From a virus: a DNA stretch of 64,000 nucleotides. The translations under genes were made by a program, and so were the position numbers. Location of the stretch: IMG/VR virus record IMGVR_UViG_3300023108_001314, positions 1-64,000 of that record, one strand, 5' to 3'. The notes beneath the pieces were generated by a model, which was given only the letters and a program-made list of their open reading frames with translations, had not been told where the DNA came from and ran no database searches. Positions 17,108 through 26,718 of this stretch are shown piece by piece (the stretch's first letter is position 1; each line of letters opens with the position of its first letter).

Positions 17108-17363
17108 TAGGCTGTGGATATACACAGCACTAGCAGGGTCAGTTTTTGGTGCAATTTTTGTTGCATACATAAGCACAACTCGTATAGGGTTATGGGGATA
17201 TGCTCAAGTAGATAGAGCAATAGATTATCTGGTAGAACGGTGGGGCCTTACTTGGTTAGAACAACCGGAAGATGCTTGGCGTAAAAAATATCCAAAAATA
17301 ACTGCAAAAATTGATAGCATTGAAAAACGTTTAGCAGATTTGGAGGGCAAAAATGATAAGTGA
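17076..17363 (+). CDS. Small single-span membrane protein (holin/antiholin candidate)
   Basis: 95 residues from ATG 17076 (AGAGGG 8 nt upstream). One membrane span, LWIYTALAGSVFGAIFVAYI, then an aromatic and charged cytoplasmic part with a C-terminal helix (DSIEKRLADLEGKNDK). Its place inside the lysis region suggests holin, antiholin or an anchor, but no family signature is visible. Confidence 0.5.
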   Translation: MWEMIERMASDRLWIYTALAGSVFGAIFVAYISTTRIGLWGYAQVDRAIDYLVERWGLTWLEQPEDAWRKKYPKITAKIDSIEKRLADLEGKNDK

Positions 17364-18102
17364 AATGAATTTTAAGGAGCGCAGTCTCCTTTTTGCACGT
17401 TTAGCAAGTATAGCATATTTAGATGATGCAACGAAAGAAGCCAAAAAACTAGGCTTTACAACAACAGAGTTTTATAATAAAGATGGCGCACAAGCTTGGC
17501 GCTTCATGAATAAAGAAGATTTAGTTATTGCTTGCCGGGGAACACAGCCGAGCGAATTTAATGATATTAAGGCAGATTTAAAAGCAATGCCTGTAATGGC
17601 AGAAACAGTATCAAGAGTACACAGAGGCTTTAAAGCAGAAGTTGACGAACTTTGGCCAATGGTACTAGAAGATATTGATCGCAAAGCAAATGAAAAGAAA
17701 AAATTATGGTTCTGTGGACATAGTTTAGGTGCAGCAATGGCAACTATTATGGCAAGCAGATGCCATTTGTACGAAGGCATTAATCCAGTAGAAGAACTTT
17801 ACACATTCGGTTCTCCACGTGTGGGTTGGAAAGGTTATTGTAAAAGTTTATGTGTAGAGCATCATAGATTTGTTAATAATAACGATATTGTAACAAGAGT
17901 TCCATTAGCAGTTATGGCTTACAAACATCACGGTACAGAACATTACATAAACGCATATGGCAAGTTTCGTCCATTAACACCTTGGCAACGTACTAAAGAT
18001 CGTTGGCGCGGTATGTGGATGGGACTCAAACAGGGCAAAATTGACAACTTTGGCGATCATTCAATGACTGAATATATTAAACACATAGGAAACATGGATT
18101 GA
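17353..18102 (+). CDS. Class 3 lipase-like alpha/beta hydrolase
   Basis: 249 residues. The nucleophile elbow is WFCGHSLGAAMA (Ser124), the acid is in VNNNDIVTRVP and the His is in the YKHHGTEHYINAYG region, giving a complete lipase_3 triad; RGTQPSEFNDI and VHRGFKAEVDELW are family segments. It hydrolyses acyl esters of lipids. No signal peptide, so it is probably cytoplasmic or released at lysis. GGAGGG precedes the ATG, which overlaps the previous gene. Role in host membrane lipid breakdown is inference. Confidence 0.8.
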   Translation: MISEMNFKERSLLFARLASIAYLDDATKEAKKLGFTTTEFYNKDGAQAWRFMNKEDLVIACRGTQPSEFNDIKADLKAMPVMAETVSRVHRGFKAEVDELWPMVLEDIDRKANEKKKLWFCGHSLGAAMATIMASRCHLYEGINPVEELYTFGSPRVGWKGYCKSLCVEHHRFVNNNDIVTRVPLAVMAYKHHGTEHYINAYGKFRPLTPWQRTKDRWRGMWMGLKQGKIDNFGDHSMTEYIKHIGNMD

Positions 18103-18842
18103 AATATCTTTACACTAACGGATGTAGTTTTACATGGGGAGGCGGTATTAACGAAGACCACGGATACAAAGAAGCCGATAGAGAAAAACTAGTTTGGCCT
18201 TACTATCTAGCACAATTGTTAGACAGAACTCCGATTCAACATGCTAAAGGTTGTGGTAGTAATCAAAGGATGGTAAGGACAAGTATAGACTGGTTAGTCA
18301 ATACACCTCAAGTAATCTTAGATAATACAATTGCAGTTTTACAGACTACAGAAGCATTCAGGATGGAATATTACACAGGCAAGGATGAATATGTAGAAAC
18401 TAAAGTACCGTTTGAAGATGGACGTTTTTGGAAAAGAAAAGATTATACTTATACACACGATGATAAAAAATGGGTTAGGGTAAACGTATGGGGTAACGAT
18501 TTTCATAAGTCGTTACCTCCATCAAATAAAACAATACACGAAGCCAGAACAAGATCATTTACCGAAGTGCAAGGAATGTACGAAAGTATCAGCCATGTTT
18601 TATCATTAGATAGGATATTTAAAAGTTTTAATGTTAAAACTTATTGGTGGATGCAGTTCGGATCTGTACCAAAACAATATCCACCAGAATACCGAGAATT
18701 ATATAAAGACATAGACATCATGCCAACGATGAGTTATGATATAATAGGAAAACAAGATCCGCACCCTAGTCCTCAAGGACATAAACGTATAGCGGAACAA
18801 ATGTTTGATTACTTAAAAGGAGGGCTTAAGAATGCCGCGTAA
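18099..18842 (+). CDS. SGNH hydrolase-like protein 3
   Basis: 247 residues starting at a TTG that overlaps the lipase TGA. Block I is TNGCSFTWGGGINED with the nucleophile Ser, block II KGCGSNQRMV, and block V GKQDPHPSPQGHKRIAE (Asp-x-His). Close in design to the proteins at 11550 and 47929. Adjacent to the lipase, so both may act on acyl or lipid substrates; substrate unknown. Confidence 0.7.
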   Translation: MKYLYTNGCSFTWGGGINEDHGYKEADREKLVWPYYLAQLLDRTPIQHAKGCGSNQRMVRTSIDWLVNTPQVILDNTIAVLQTTEAFRMEYYTGKDEYVETKVPFEDGRFWKRKDYTYTHDDKKWVRVNVWGNDFHKSLPPSNKTIHEARTRSFTEVQGMYESISHVLSLDRIFKSFNVKTYWWMQFGSVPKQYPPEYRELYKDIDIMPTMSYDIIGKQDPHPSPQGHKRIAEQMFDYLKGGLKNAA

Positions 18843-19227
18843 AAAACCAGAAGATTTAAAACCAGCAGCACCTAAAGCAAAAGCAGAACAAATGACTGAA
18901 ATGCCTACATATGATTCTACAGTAGCAGTTCCAGCAAGTTCTGAAGGAGCAACAAAGAAAGTAAAACTTGATTTGGAAGTTGATACAACTGTAAAAGATC
19001 TAGGACCAAATCCTTATGCTAAACTTATACATTTAGCAAAAGCAGTAGATGCATGGAGGATTTTTCCAAGAGCATTCCTAACAGTTTATATCTTTTTGCT
19101 TTACAAAACAGTTTTATGGTATATGGAACTACCTGATCCTAGCATGAATCAGTCTGCACTAATTTCCGTAATTGTAGGTGCTGGCGCAGCATGGTTTGGA
19201 CTATACACCGGAACTAGCAAAAAATAA
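18832..19227 (+). CDS. Two-span membrane protein, holin-like
   Basis: 131 residues. A charged, Pro/Lys-rich cytoplasmic N-terminus (about 80 residues) precedes two spans: FPRAFLTVYIFLLYKTVLWY and LISVIVGAGAAWFGLYTG, ending in a short basic tail. The topology resembles phage holins I recall from marine phages, ending with VGAGAAWFGLYTG-like sequence. Located just downstream of the lysis region. Holin role is inference. Confidence 0.5.
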   Translation: MPRKKPEDLKPAAPKAKAEQMTEMPTYDSTVAVPASSEGATKKVKLDLEVDTTVKDLGPNPYAKLIHLAKAVDAWRIFPRAFLTVYIFLLYKTVLWYMELPDPSMNQSALISVIVGAGAAWFGLYTGTSKK

Positions 19228-19250
19228 CAAAGTAGTAAATAAGTAATAGT

Positions 19251-20081
19251 ATGGACTATTACAGCGTACTGGGTGTAAACAAAGACGCCACGTCAGACGA
19301 ATTAAAGAAAGCATATAGAAAACTTGCAATGCAACACCATCCTGACAAGGGTGGTGATGGCAAAAAGTTCGCTCAAATTAACGAAGCATATGATACGTTA
19401 AAAGATCCTGAAAAAAGATCGTTGTATGACAATCCTGCAACTAATAATAATTTTCAAGGTAATGCGTTTACTGATAACTTCGGTAATTTTAATGATATTT
19501 TTGGCAGTATGTTTGGACAAGGTTTTGCACAACAACATCGTGCAGTCAGAAACAAAGATATTAGGTTGCGGGTAAGTCTCACACTAGAAGATGTTTTACG
19601 AGGTAAAGATTTTCTTGCAACTTATAATATGTTGAATGGTGTAGAAACAAGTGCAAGTATTAGAATTGCTCCTGGTGTAATGGATGGTCAATTAATGAGA
19701 TACAGAGGATTAGGAGATCACTCTGCACATAGTTTACCTAGAGGTGACTTGATTATGCAAATAGCCATTGTTAAACATCCTAGGTTTAGAAGGGATAATG
19801 CACACTTACATATTGAAGAAAAGGTCAATTTATTGGAATTTATAGCAGGTACAACTAAAAACATTCCAACTCTAGAAGGAGGCATGGTTAGATTGAATAT
19901 CCCTGCAGGAACAAACCCAGGTACTATATTAAGTATATCTGGAAAAGGTTTGCCAGAACTTAATACAGGACGTACAGGAAATTTATATGTAAAGTTGAAA
20001 GGTATTACACCAAAAATAAAAGATCCTAATATGCTAGAAAAGGTAAAATTAATAAATGATGCAATTAATCGTAGCGCCTGA
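19251..20081 (+). CDS. dnaJ: DnaJ/CbpA-like co-chaperone
   Basis: 276 residues. The J domain at the N-terminus has the HPD motif (30-32) in [12 protein letters not shown], then a short Gly/Phe/Asn linker and a DnaJ C-terminal substrate-binding region ([37 protein letters not shown]). The zinc-finger domain is absent, as in CbpA-type proteins. It would bring substrates to host DnaK. It overlaps the def gene by 26 nt, in an operon with clpA. Confidence 0.85.
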   Translation: MDYYSVLGVNKDATSDELKKAYRKLAMQHHPDKGGDGKKFAQINEAYDTLKDPEKRSLYDNPATNNNFQGNAFTDNFGNFNDIFGSMFGQGFAQQHRAVRNKDIRLRVSLTLEDVLRGKDFLATYNMLNGVETSASIRIAPGVMDGQLMRYRGLGDHSAHSLPRGDLIMQIAIVKHPRFRRDNAHLHIEEKVNLLEFIAGTTKNIPTLEGGMVRLNIPAGTNPGTILSISGKGLPELNTGRTGNLYVKLKGITPKIKDPNMLEKVKLINDAINRSA

Positions 20082-20580
20082 TACAAGACTAGAAAATCCT
20101 GTTCCAAAGTTTGATTTGGCTACAGACAATCCAAGACCTCTTGCATTTGAAATGATTGAATTAATGCAAAAGGAAGGAGGGTTAGGATTATCAGCAAATC
20201 AAGTGGGAATAAATGGGCAGATATTTGTTATGAAATGTTTGTTAAATAAAAAATACGGCGATACAATCGTTGTAATAAATCCGCACATTAAAGGTATTAG
20301 TAAAGAATTAGAAGAAGGAATTGAAGGGTGTTTAAGCCATCCGGGGTTGACACTTAAAGTAAGACGTCCAATTAGTTGTGTTGTTGAATTTGATACGTTG
20401 ACAAATGACTATAAAGATGTTATACATGTAGAGACAAAATTTAATGATATTGACAGTAGAATATTTTTACACGAATATGATCACTTACAAGGAATACAAT
20501 TCATTAATAGAGTTAGCAGACTAAAACTTAACATGGGTTTAAAAAAGCAAGCAAAAAGGAACAAAAATGGTAGAACCTAG
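20056..20580 (+). CDS. def: Peptide deformylase
   Basis: 174 residues. The three PDF motifs are present: [10 protein letters not shown] (motif 1, GxGLAANQ), [11 protein letters not shown] (motif 2 with the metal Cys) and [11 protein letters not shown] (motif 3, HExxH). It removes formyl groups from new polypeptides; many marine phages carry it. Two adjacent ATGs (20056, 20059) are possible. The gene overlaps both dnaJ and clpA, implying coupled translation. Confidence 0.9.
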   Translation: MMQLIVAPDTRLENPVPKFDLATDNPRPLAFEMIELMQKEGGLGLSANQVGINGQIFVMKCLLNKKYGDTIVVINPHIKGISKELEEGIEGCLSHPGLTLKVRRPISCVVEFDTLTNDYKDVIHVETKFNDIDSRIFLHEYDHLQGIQFINRVSRLKLNMGLKKQAKRNKNGRT

Positions 20581-22816
20581 CCAAGCATTACAAGTAGTAT
20601 TTGATAAGGCAGTTAAAGACGCAAAGAAATTACAGCATGAATATGTTACTCTTGAACATCTTCTGTTTGCAATGCTGTGTGAAGAACAATTTTCTACAGC
20701 ATTAAAAGGGTTTGATACAGATGTAGACCTATTGAAAAAGAATGTAGAAAATTATCTCAAAACAAAATTAAACGAAATTAAAACAGAAGCAAAAAAATAT
20801 AAACCTGTTAAGACAGGCACTGTTGAGCGGGTTTTAAATCGAGCTTTTGCACAAGTATTATTTCAAGGACGCAATCAAATCGAAATTACTGATGTTTTTA
20901 TTAGTACATTAAGCGAAAAAAGAAGTTATGCGTTCTTTGCATGTCAACAAGCAGGCATTCAGAAAGATAAGTTTATCCAATATATGAGTGCAGAACTTGA
21001 ATTAGATATAGTAGCAGACGAAGACATGGAAAATGCTGGTATTGCTAACAAAGCATTAAAAGCATTTACTGACGATCTCAATGCCGATGTTAAAAAAGGT
21101 CGTATAGATCCTGTTATCGGACGGGAAGACGAAATAGAATCACTAGCACTTGCACTAGGACGCCGCACAAAATCAAATGTGCTTATGGTCGGCGATCCAG
21201 GTGTGGGTAAAACTGCTATTGCTGAAGGTTTAGCATGGAAAATTGTAAACAACGATGTTCCAGAGTTTTTAAAAGAATACAATGTTTATGCACTTGATAT
21301 CGGCAGTATGCTTGCAGGTTCAAAATACCGCGGCGACTTTGAAGAACGCTTTAAACTTGTGTTATCTGCACTACAGAAAAAAGGCAAAACTATTATGTTT
21401 ATTGACGAAGCACACATGATTAGTGGCGCTGGCGCAGGTGGAAGTAATAGTGCAAATGATTTAGCAAATATGTTAAAACCTGCATTGTCTAAAGGTAATA
21501 TCAAAGTTGTTGCTTCAACTACTTGGGAAGAGTACCGCAAGTACTTCGAATCAGATCGTGCGCTTATGAGAAGATTCCAGCGTGTAACTGTTGACGAGCC
21601 GAGTGCAGAAATTACAAAAGATATTTTACATGGTATTAAGAAATATTATGAAGAATTTCATACTGTAGAAATTACAGATGAAGCAATTGAAGCAGCAGTA
21701 AAACTTACAATCAAATATCAAGCAGATAAAAAACTACCTGACAAAGCAATTGATGTTATTGATGTTGCATGTAGTAGGTTCAAGGTCAATAATCAGACAG
21801 AAAATAAAATTGTCACAGAAGAAAGTATTCAATTTGAACTTGCAAAAATGGTTAAAATACCAAAAGAGCAAGTTGCAGAACGTGAGACAGAAAATCTTGC
21901 TAATTTAGAAACTAATATGAAAGGTAGTGTTTACGGTCAAGACGAAGCAATCGAAGGTATTGTTGATAAAATACTTGTTTCGCAAGCAGGACTTAAACCA
22001 GAAGATAAACCGATTGGATCATTTGTGTTTATGGGTCCGACAGGTACAGGTAAAACAGAAACAGCAAAACAACTTGCACATCATTTAGGTGTACAACTTG
22101 TACGATTTGATATGAGTGAATATCAAGAGAAGCATAGTGTTGCAAAGTTTATCGGTGCACCTCCAGGTTATGTAGGATTTGAAGACGATGCAGGACAGTT
22201 GATTATCAAACTGCAAGAAAATCCCAACTGTGTGTTGTTGCTAGATGAAATTGAAAAAGCACACCCAGATGTAAGTAATGTTTTATTGCAACTTATGGAC
22301 AACGGTATGATCACTGGCAGCAACGGTAAGGAAGCAGATGCACGTAACAGTATCCTAATCCTAACAACAAATCTTGGTGCAAGAGAAGCAGAGAAAAATG
22401 CTATCGGATTTGGTGAAGAATCAGACGGTTCTGACTACGAAGATGGCGAATTGAAAAAATTCTTTGCACCAGAGTTTAGAAATAGGCTAGATGGCGTTAT
22501 TACGTTTGCTAAACTTGGTAAGCCTGTGATGTTAAAAATTGTTGGCAAGTTCTTAAAAGAACTTAAAGATCAAGTTGCGGATAAAAACGTAGAAGTTTCT
22601 GTTACAGACGAAGCATTAGATTTGTTAGTAGACAAAGGCTTTGATCGTAAAATGGGTGCAAGACCATTACAGCGTGTTATTGACAAAGATATTAAACGTC
22701 CTTTGTCAAGAATGCTATTGTTTGGTGATTTGAAAGACGGTGGTAAACTATCAATCAACGCAAAAGGCAAAGACATCGTCTTAAATGTTGAGAGTACTGT
22801 AATTGCAACAAGCTGA
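20567..22816 (+). CDS. clpA: ClpA-like AAA+ unfoldase
   Basis: 749 residues. An N-terminal Clp_N region (VTLEHLLFAMLCEEQF) is followed by two AAA+ modules: Walker A GDPGVGKT with FIDEAHMISGAG, and GPTGTGKT with LLLDEIEKAHPDV; the linker is short as in ClpA, not long as in ClpB. The loop NAIGFGEE carries the IGF/L tripeptide that docks ClpP. No clpP is seen in the window, so it probably works with host ClpP. A ClpS partner is not seen either. It overlaps def by 14 nt. Confidence 0.9.
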   Translation: MVEPSQALQVVFDKAVKDAKKLQHEYVTLEHLLFAMLCEEQFSTALKGFDTDVDLLKKNVENYLKTKLNEIKTEAKKYKPVKTGTVERVLNRAFAQVLFQGRNQIEITDVFISTLSEKRSYAFFACQQAGIQKDKFIQYMSAELELDIVADEDMENAGIANKALKAFTDDLNADVKKGRIDPVIGREDEIESLALALGRRTKSNVLMVGDPGVGKTAIAEGLAWKIVNNDVPEFLKEYNVYALDIGSMLAGSKYRGDFEERFKLVLSALQKKGKTIMFIDEAHMISGAGAGGSNSANDLANMLKPALSKGNIKVVASTTWEEYRKYFESDRALMRRFQRVTVDEPSAEITKDILHGIKKYYEEFHTVEITDEAIEAAVKLTIKYQADKKLPDKAIDVIDVACSRFKVNNQTENKIVTEESIQFELAKMVKIPKEQVAERETENLANLETNMKGSVYGQDEAIEGIVDKILVSQAGLKPEDKPIGSFVFMGPTGTGKTETAKQLAHHLGVQLVRFDMSEYQEKHSVAKFIGAPPGYVGFEDDAGQLIIKLQENPNCVLLLDEIEKAHPDVSNVLLQLMDNGMITGSNGKEADARNSILILTTNLGAREAEKNAIGFGEESDGSDYEDGELKKFFAPEFRNRLDGVITFAKLGKPVMLKIVGKFLKELKDQVADKNVEVSVTDEALDLLVDKGFDRKMGARPLQRVIDKDIKRPLSRMLLFGDLKDGGKLSINAKGKDIVLNVESTVIATS

Positions 22817-23501
22817 GACTACAAAACTACATTATAACAAATATCTATATAAATTAGAAACAAGACTTTATATAGCACATATATTGCGTACTGAAATACA
22901 GCACGGGAAAAACTTTCAGTACGCAAGACGAGAACTTAATTCATTTAAAGCAAGAATTTTTCCTGGAAGTAAAACATTTCAAGTAAACGCAAGATTTGGT
23001 CACTCACATATTTCTATTGATACTAATGAGATATTAGATGTCGAAAGAATCATTACCAATCTAATGCATGAAACAGACTATACTGTTAGAATAGAGCAAA
23101 GTTTCTTAAACATTTATTCAAACAACGAGAGTTTGATAGACAAATTAGCCAATACTTTATCAGCAGACTACATTAAAGTTTGGAAGCCGAGTCCTGATAT
23201 GATAGAATATTTGCAAAATAATAAAAATGTAATTATTGTTAACAAAGAAACAGAGTTTGATTATAAAGTTACATTTGGTGGCAAGAATGTTAATCCTGAA
23301 ATGGCTAATTGGATTGTAAAAAATCCTAATTTATGCAAATGCGGCACTAAACTGTTACAAAAAATAAAAAACAAAAACTGGATAAAAGGGCAATACGTTT
23401 ATATTAAGAACGACAAAGCACTTACATTGTTTGAACTACTTGCAGGTGGTAATATTTCAAGGATCGATAAACTAATTTACAAACACGATCTAGATAAATA
23501 G
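22803..23501 (+). CDS. Conserved phage protein of unknown function
   Basis: 232 residues from TTG 22803, overlapping clpA by 14 nt. It starts with a YNKYLYKLETRLYIAHILRT-like segment and has three Cys; a CKCG cluster lies near residue 180 (LCKCGTKLL). I recall similar proteins in marine T4-like phages, without a function. Operon position links it to the chaperone/protease genes. Confidence 0.55.
   Translation: MQQAETTKLHYNKYLYKLETRLYIAHILRTEIQHGKNFQYARRELNSFKARIFPGSKTFQVNARFGHSHISIDTNEILDVERIITNLMHETDYTVRIEQSFLNIYSNNESLIDKLANTLSADYIKVWKPSPDMIEYLQNNKNVIIVNKETEFDYKVTFGGKNVNPEMANWIVKNPNLCKCGTKLLQKIKNKNWIKGQYVYIKNDKALTLFELLAGGNISRIDKLIYKHDLDK
23493..23500 (+). promoter_or_regulatory. T4-like late promoter octamer
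   Basis: GATAAATA, containing the stop codon region of the previous gene, 28 nt before the ATG at 23529. Confidence 0.6.
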
Positions 23502-23528
23502 TATTAGTAAATTTACAAAGGATCGATC

Positions 23529-24287
23529 ATGGAACATTTTATCCGAGTAGTCATGGAAAAAACTGATATTGCTGAAAAGTTAGATGAGTCAATTTTTCCA
23601 GGCAACGACATTTTTGAATCAGAACAGGGTGCAACAGTTTTTGAAATTCCTCTATCTAGGGAATTATCAGAAGAAGAAGCAGATGGATATGCAGAGCACC
23701 TAGCAAATTATATGTTTGAACAAGGTTATGACGACTTTGATATTGAAATATCTGCTAACGAAGAAATTTCAGATATTGAAGAAACATATGACGGCGACGA
23801 GTTTTTTGAAAACTACGGTGTCATGTGGTTCAACGAAGATGAAGATGAAGGTTTAGAAGAAAGATCAGAGTTTGAAAAATATAGAAATATGTATATTGTC
23901 TATGATCCAGGAACACTAGAAGTTAAAAAAAGCTATCCAATAACAAATAAAATGCAAGCACAAAACGATGCAAAAGCAATGGGTATGGTAGCAACTAGTG
24001 GAACAAAATATTTAGAATTAAGACGTGATAGAAAATCAATGGACGAAGCTGAATATCAAGGACGCAAAGTTAAACTTGGCAAACCTATGCGCGGCGATGT
24101 TAAAAAGTTCAAAGTATATGTAAGAGATCCAAAGACTAAAAATATTAAGAAAGTTAACTTTGGTGATCCAAACATGAAGATCAAAAAGTCTAACCCAGCA
24201 CGTAGACGTTCATTCCGTGCTAGACATAACTGTGATAATCCAGGACCAAGAACAAAAGCACGTTACTGGAGTTGCCGCAAATGGTAA
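23529..24287 (+). CDS. Conserved basic-tailed phage protein, probable virion component
   Basis: 252 residues. The first 115 are very acidic (DEFFENYGVMWFNEDEDEGLEE). The C-terminal 70 residues are basic: FKVYVRDPKTKNIKKVNFGD, then SNPARRRSFRARHNCDNPGP and ARYWSCRKW, a conserved domain I associate with marine T4-like phages; it may bind nucleic acid. Preceded by a late octamer and an AAAGGATC site. A head-internal or structural role is inferred from late expression and neighbours. Confidence 0.6.
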   Translation: MEHFIRVVMEKTDIAEKLDESIFPGNDIFESEQGATVFEIPLSRELSEEEADGYAEHLANYMFEQGYDDFDIEISANEEISDIEETYDGDEFFENYGVMWFNEDEDEGLEERSEFEKYRNMYIVYDPGTLEVKKSYPITNKMQAQNDAKAMGMVATSGTKYLELRRDRKSMDEAEYQGRKVKLGKPMRGDVKKFKVYVRDPKTKNIKKVNFGDPNMKIKKSNPARRRSFRARHNCDNPGPRTKARYWSCRKW

Positions 24288-24634
24288 AAATCAACGAGTT
24301 TCACGATCTTAGCCAAGACATGGATACAAAAACGGGAGATAAACTTCCGTTTAACGTTGTTGACGATTTAGTGGTGTATATGAAGAATGATCCTGAATTT
24401 TATAGACGCCAGTTATATCCAAAAATGTGTGATGTACAAGAAGTTGTAAAAAAAGGCAAAAGATACGATAAAAAGTCTTTACTTCCTACTGTCGAATGTG
24501 CTATAAAAGAATATGTTAATAAATTTAAAATCAAAAAAATGCCCGAAGAGATGTGTACAAGAGAAGAAAAGATGATGGTAATCGATCAAATACTAAGAGG
24601 CGAAATAGAAAACTTCCGCAACGGAGAGTACTAA
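24281..24634 (+). CDS. Conserved phage protein with capsid-targeting-like N-terminus
   Basis: 117 residues from ATG 24281 (a TTG at 24272 adds three residues). It begins MVKINEFHDLSQD, resembling the short T4 capsid-targeting peptide (MKTYQEFIAEA type). The rest is helical: DPEFYRRQLYPKMCDV, KRYDKKSLLPTVECAIKEYV. I recall homologues in marine T4-like phages without known role. It overlaps the genes on both sides by a few bases. Confidence 0.55.
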   Translation: MVKINEFHDLSQDMDTKTGDKLPFNVVDDLVVYMKNDPEFYRRQLYPKMCDVQEVVKKGKRYDKKSLLPTVECAIKEYVNKFKIKKMPEEMCTREEKMMVIDQILRGEIENFRNGEY

Positions 24635-26718
24635 TGTTCGTCCGTGACCTATTTGAAGCACAGGCAAGACGAATTGTTGCAATTATGCCTGGAGGATTTC
24701 ATCCTTTTCATCCTGGTCACAAAAGTTTATATGATTGGGCAACAAAAACATTTGGCAGTGAAAATGTATATGTTGCTGCAACAGCAGACACTAAAACTAG
24801 ACCATTTCCTTTCGATGTAAAAAAGAAACTTGCTAGTATGGCAGGAGTTCCTGCAGAGCGTTTTATACAAGTCAAGTCACCTTTTAACTTAAACAGTTAT
24901 AAAGACATGTTAGGAGACGATGCAGCAATAGTATTTGTACGAAGTCTAAAAGACAAAGGCGAACAACCGTTGCCAGATCAAACAAAGAAGAATGGTGAGC
25001 CTGGTTATTTAAGGTCATACAAAGGAAAAAATCTTAGAACTAGTGATGAAATGGGCTATATGGCCTATGGTCCTACTATAGATTTTGGTTTTTCAGGTAT
25101 ACAAATTAAGAGTGCTAGTGAACTTAGAGCAACATGGCCTGAAATGTCAGACGAAGATAAATTAAAAGCCGCAAAACTTATGTACGGTAATGGTGCTCCT
25201 GTTGCTGTAAAACTACTTAATCAAGCATTAGGAGATACTGAAGCACCAGCAGAAGAAAGTGTTAAAGAATTATTTGGTTTAGGTAACGATAATACAAGTA
25301 TAAAAAGCCAAGATCCTAATAAAATTAAAGTACTAAGTTGGATTGCAGATCGCGCAGACGGTAAAGAACATTTTTTAAGTTTTTATAGGAAAGGTGCTGC
25401 ATGGAGTGGCAAACTTATATATGTTAAACCTGATGAAGCAAAGAAATTTATTTCAAAGTTTGATAACAATCCTAAATATCAAGATAGAATGAAAAGAGCA
25501 CTAACAAGTGTGCAAAATGCAAGTAAACTTTTTAACAATATTGGCATAAAACACAGTATCAGAATGGCAGATAATGTCAATGAACAACAAGTTAATGAAA
25601 TTGCACCAGCAGTATTATGGGCAGGTGCAAAAGCAGCAGGTTGGGTTTTAGGATGGGCTGCAAGGAGAGGCGCAGTTCCTGTAGTCAAATGGGCAATTAG
25701 ACGGCATGGCGGCAAAATAGCAATAGGCGGCACAGCGGCATATTATGCTAAAAAAGGATGGGACTGGGTTGAAAGTATACTTGGTGCTGAAATGGTTAAA
25801 TTCCTTGTTGCAAACAAGTTTAGTATTATGATGGCAGTAATATTGATCTTAGGAGGTGTTGCCCTACAAAAATTCTTTACGAAAAAAGGTGACGAACTTG
25901 TTAAAAAGATGGCCGACGAATCAATTGACATATCTGAAGATGCTTCTCCGGATGAAGAAGATGAATTCCATAGAAAACTAGACAAATTAGTTCACAAGTA
26001 TTTTGGTCATAGTTCAGACGAAAAGCCAAAAAAGACAAAACCCAAAAAAAAAATTACTGAAGGTTACAAACTAACATTAGAACGTGACGGCGATCTAATG
26101 ATACTACACATTGTAGATACTGCTACAGGTAAACGTACCGAAGTGCGTGGTAAAAGTGGTTATGAAAGCGGTAATTACGATCCCACTGACAAATTACATC
26201 AACTGCTAGATAGACTAGGCAAGAGTGTAGATATTTCACAACTTATAAATGGCGAACCTGTGGGTATAAATCCTAAACATCCACACGGTGCAAAAGCAAA
26301 AGCAGCAACAAATATAGCATATAATGAAAGTACAGACTTAGATAGTCTTAGAAAATTTGTTAGGTCTCAACGAGAAGCACCTGATCAAGTTCTTTATCAA
26401 ATGATGATGGCGCCAGATACTTATGGACACGCAGCATCAAACTTTGTAAGAAGTTGGTATGAGAAAACAAAAGAAGAAAATGGTTTAAATGATGTAGATT
26501 CAGCGTTAGAAATAATGGTTGATCAACTTGGAATGAATGAAAACTTTGCTGATGGTAAAGTAAAAGGCAAAAGCAGACCAGGGCGTGTAAAGCGTTCAGG
26601 TGCTAGTTGTAATGGTAGTGTTACAGCACTACGCAAGAGGGCTAAAAATAGTAGTGGTGAAAAAGCGAGGATGTATCATTGGTGCGCAAACATGAAGTCG
26701 GGCAAAAAGAAAAAATAG
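24634..26718 (+). CDS. Nucleotidyltransferase fused to membrane segments and a Cys-rich tail
   Basis: 694 residues from ATG 24634; longer readings lie inside the previous gene. It starts MFVRDLFEAQARR (capsid-targeting-like). Residues about 13-200 form a cytidylyltransferase-fold domain with GGFHPFHPGHKSLYDWA (HxGH motif), of the NMN adenylyltransferase/phosphopantetheine adenylyltransferase superfamily. Near 323-345 and 389-411 are hydrophobic segments, then an acidic region, and the last 45 residues are basic and contain ASCNGSVTALRKRAK and YHWCANMKSGKKKK. Such an assembly suggests a large internal head protein carrying an enzyme; substrate unknown. Confidence 0.65.
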   Translation: MFVRDLFEAQARRIVAIMPGGFHPFHPGHKSLYDWATKTFGSENVYVAATADTKTRPFPFDVKKKLASMAGVPAERFIQVKSPFNLNSYKDMLGDDAAIVFVRSLKDKGEQPLPDQTKKNGEPGYLRSYKGKNLRTSDEMGYMAYGPTIDFGFSGIQIKSASELRATWPEMSDEDKLKAAKLMYGNGAPVAVKLLNQALGDTEAPAEESVKELFGLGNDNTSIKSQDPNKIKVLSWIADRADGKEHFLSFYRKGAAWSGKLIYVKPDEAKKFISKFDNNPKYQDRMKRALTSVQNASKLFNNIGIKHSIRMADNVNEQQVNEIAPAVLWAGAKAAGWVLGWAARRGAVPVVKWAIRRHGGKIAIGGTAAYYAKKGWDWVESILGAEMVKFLVANKFSIMMAVILILGGVALQKFFTKKGDELVKKMADESIDISEDASPDEEDEFHRKLDKLVHKYFGHSSDEKPKKTKPKKKITEGYKLTLERDGDLMILHIVDTATGKRTEVRGKSGYESGNYDPTDKLHQLLDRLGKSVDISQLINGEPVGINPKHPHGAKAKAATNIAYNESTDLDSLRKFVRSQREAPDQVLYQMMMAPDTYGHAASNFVRSWYEKTKEENGLNDVDSALEIMVDQLGMNENFADGKVKGKSRPGRVKRSGASCNGSVTALRKRAKNSSGEKARMYHWCANMKSGKKKK

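Noticed and set aside
19234-19241. AGTAAATA as a late promoter for dnaJ
   Set aside because: Two mismatches to GATAAATA and only 9 nt from the ATG, without the TAAATAC-NNT-ATG spacing. The gene may be served by an upstream promoter.
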